From Leptospira mtsangambouensis (GTDB lineage Bacteria > Spirochaetota > Leptospiria > Leptospirales > Leptospiraceae): DNA of 64,000 nucleotides. The DNA lies in NCBI RefSeq assembly GCF_004770475.1, contig NZ_RQHK01000003.1, positions 62,001-126,000 of the forward strand. The letters run 5' to 3'. Below, one piece after another: positions 63,487 through 64,000 of this stretch. Under the pieces are notes generated by a model. That model made no database searches. It was not told the origin of the DNA and saw only the letters and a list, made by a program, of their open reading frames with translations. The first letter of the stretch is position 1; every line of letters begins with the position of its first letter. A program made the translations under genes and the position numbers.

Positions 63487-64000
63487 GGAAGATTTTTTTC
63501 CTCCTCGGGAATGGGATCACAAAGTTTGCTTCCAGGCCTTCCAAAACTTTCCCCTGTTTCCAAAAACACATGGTTCAAATAAATTTGTCCACGTTTGTTC
63601 CATTTTTTAGTAACTTTGGGTTTTCCGGAATCGTAGAATGTTTGATAGGTGGCCATTTGCCCATTGTCAAAATAGTCAATAAACTCACCTATGGGTTTAC
63701 CATTATCAAATTCGGATTTTTGACGTAAGTTCCCATTTTCAAAATAACTGATTTGTTTTCCGTGTTTTTGTCCATACCGAACATTTCTTTCTTCCATTAG
63801 AGTTCCATTCTCTTTTTTTGCCGTATAACGGCCGTGAGGAACACCTTTGTAAAATTCAGTTTCATAGATTTCTAATAGAATCGGACTTTTTTGAACGAGG
63901 ATTCCCGTTAGGGGTTTTCCTTGGTAAAGTAGGAAATGGTTGGAATCTTCCGAAAGTTCCTTGTCCTCCGCATTCACGCGAACCTCGGAACAAAAGAGGA
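63483..64000 (-). CDS. MORN-like/YwqK-family lipoprotein (5' end outside the window)
   Basis: At least 172 codons. A GTG at 63977 could start it, but the frame stays open to the right edge (translated LFCSEVRVNAED), and the run LFC before a charged region looks like the end of a lipoprotein signal, so the true start is probably beyond 64000. The visible part has four or five YwqK/MORN-like repeats (about 22 residues each, HGRYTAKKENGTLMEE, HGKQISYFENGNLRQK, IGEFIDYFDNGQMATY). These repeats are found in secreted or surface proteins. It overlaps the SCO1 gene start by 4 nt, so they form one operon. Confidence 0.8.
   Translation of the reverse strand, partial: LFCSEVRVNAEDKELSEDSNHFLLYQGKPLTGILVQKSPILLEIYETEFYKGVPHGRYTAKKENGTLMEERNVRYGQKHGKQISYFENGNLRQKSEFDNGKPIGEFIDYFDNGQMATYQTFYDSGKPKVTKKWNKRGQIYLNHVFLETGESFGRPGSKLCDPIPEEEKNLP

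Noticed and set aside
1..64000. Mobile element, prophage, CRISPR array, tRNA or rRNA
   Set aside because: No transposase, integrase, repeat-spacer array, cloverleaf or rRNA signature was found by reading; short tRNAs could still be missed by eye.

Overview
The window looks like a chromosome segment of a spirochaete, most probably a Leptospira of the free-living (saprophytic) clade. The reasons are an AT-rich base composition, spirochaete-type lipoboxes with poor consensus, a gene carrying the core of a spirochaetal FlaB flagellin, a polytopic-membrane AraC regulator, and lipoproteins and DUF families typical of leptospires. This assignment is inference; no rRNA is present. I see no insertion sequence, prophage, CRISPR array, tRNA or rRNA.

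Layout. (1) 1-11176: nitrate assimilation. A nitrate/nitrite transporter (cut by the window edge) and a nirB-nirD-SUMT-moaCB-moeA operon lie on the minus strand. Divergent from them is a giant nitrate reductase fused to its own FAD/NAD(P)H reductase and a [2Fe-2S] BFD domain. All three transcription units have a sigma-54 type -24/-12 element at the right place, so the cluster reads as an RpoN-dependent nitrogen regulon. (2) 11281-15413: a probable iron-uptake pair (PepSY membrane protein; TonB-dependent receptor plus lipoprotein) flanked by Fur-like TGAGA-N5-TCTCA operators. (3) 15544-23361: small metabolic and signalling genes, including an orphan flagellin-core protein, a chemoreceptor with a C-terminal STAS-like domain, and a divergent PfpI-like / membrane AraC pair. 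(4) 23363-27555: an MFS transporter, GH2 glycosidase and alpha/beta hydrolase operon. (5) 27649-39665: envelope genes (LpxR-like outer-membrane protein, Ca-loop/FN3 lipoprotein, neutral ceramidase, two GT-C-like membrane proteins whose ends overlap tail to tail, a propeller lipoprotein). (6) 39934-49090: a short-chain dehydrogenase, an EIIA-like domain fused to a Na+/K+-type P-ATPase, and a two-component pair with a lipoprotein and a STAS protein nearby. (7) 49097-52592: envelope/glycan-type membrane proteins and an SGNH hydrolase. (8) 52609-55927: a copper regulon (CueR, periplasmic protein, CopZ, CopA) with a textbook 19-bp-spacer MerR promoter. (9) 55954-64000: AraC/ankyrin pair, PurT, ABC-F ATPase followed by an ABC-2 exporter, SCO1 and a YwqK-like protein cut by the right edge.

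The most unusual items are the sigma-54 triplet with a near-leaderless nitrate reductase, the EIIA-P-type ATPase fusion, the flagellin-core protein without D0 ends, and the chemoreceptor that seems to carry its sensor at the cytoplasmic C-terminus. Several start codons are moved here from the longest possible ORF on the basis of promoters, ribosome-binding sites or family length. Function calls are from motif recognition by eye; no database search was run.
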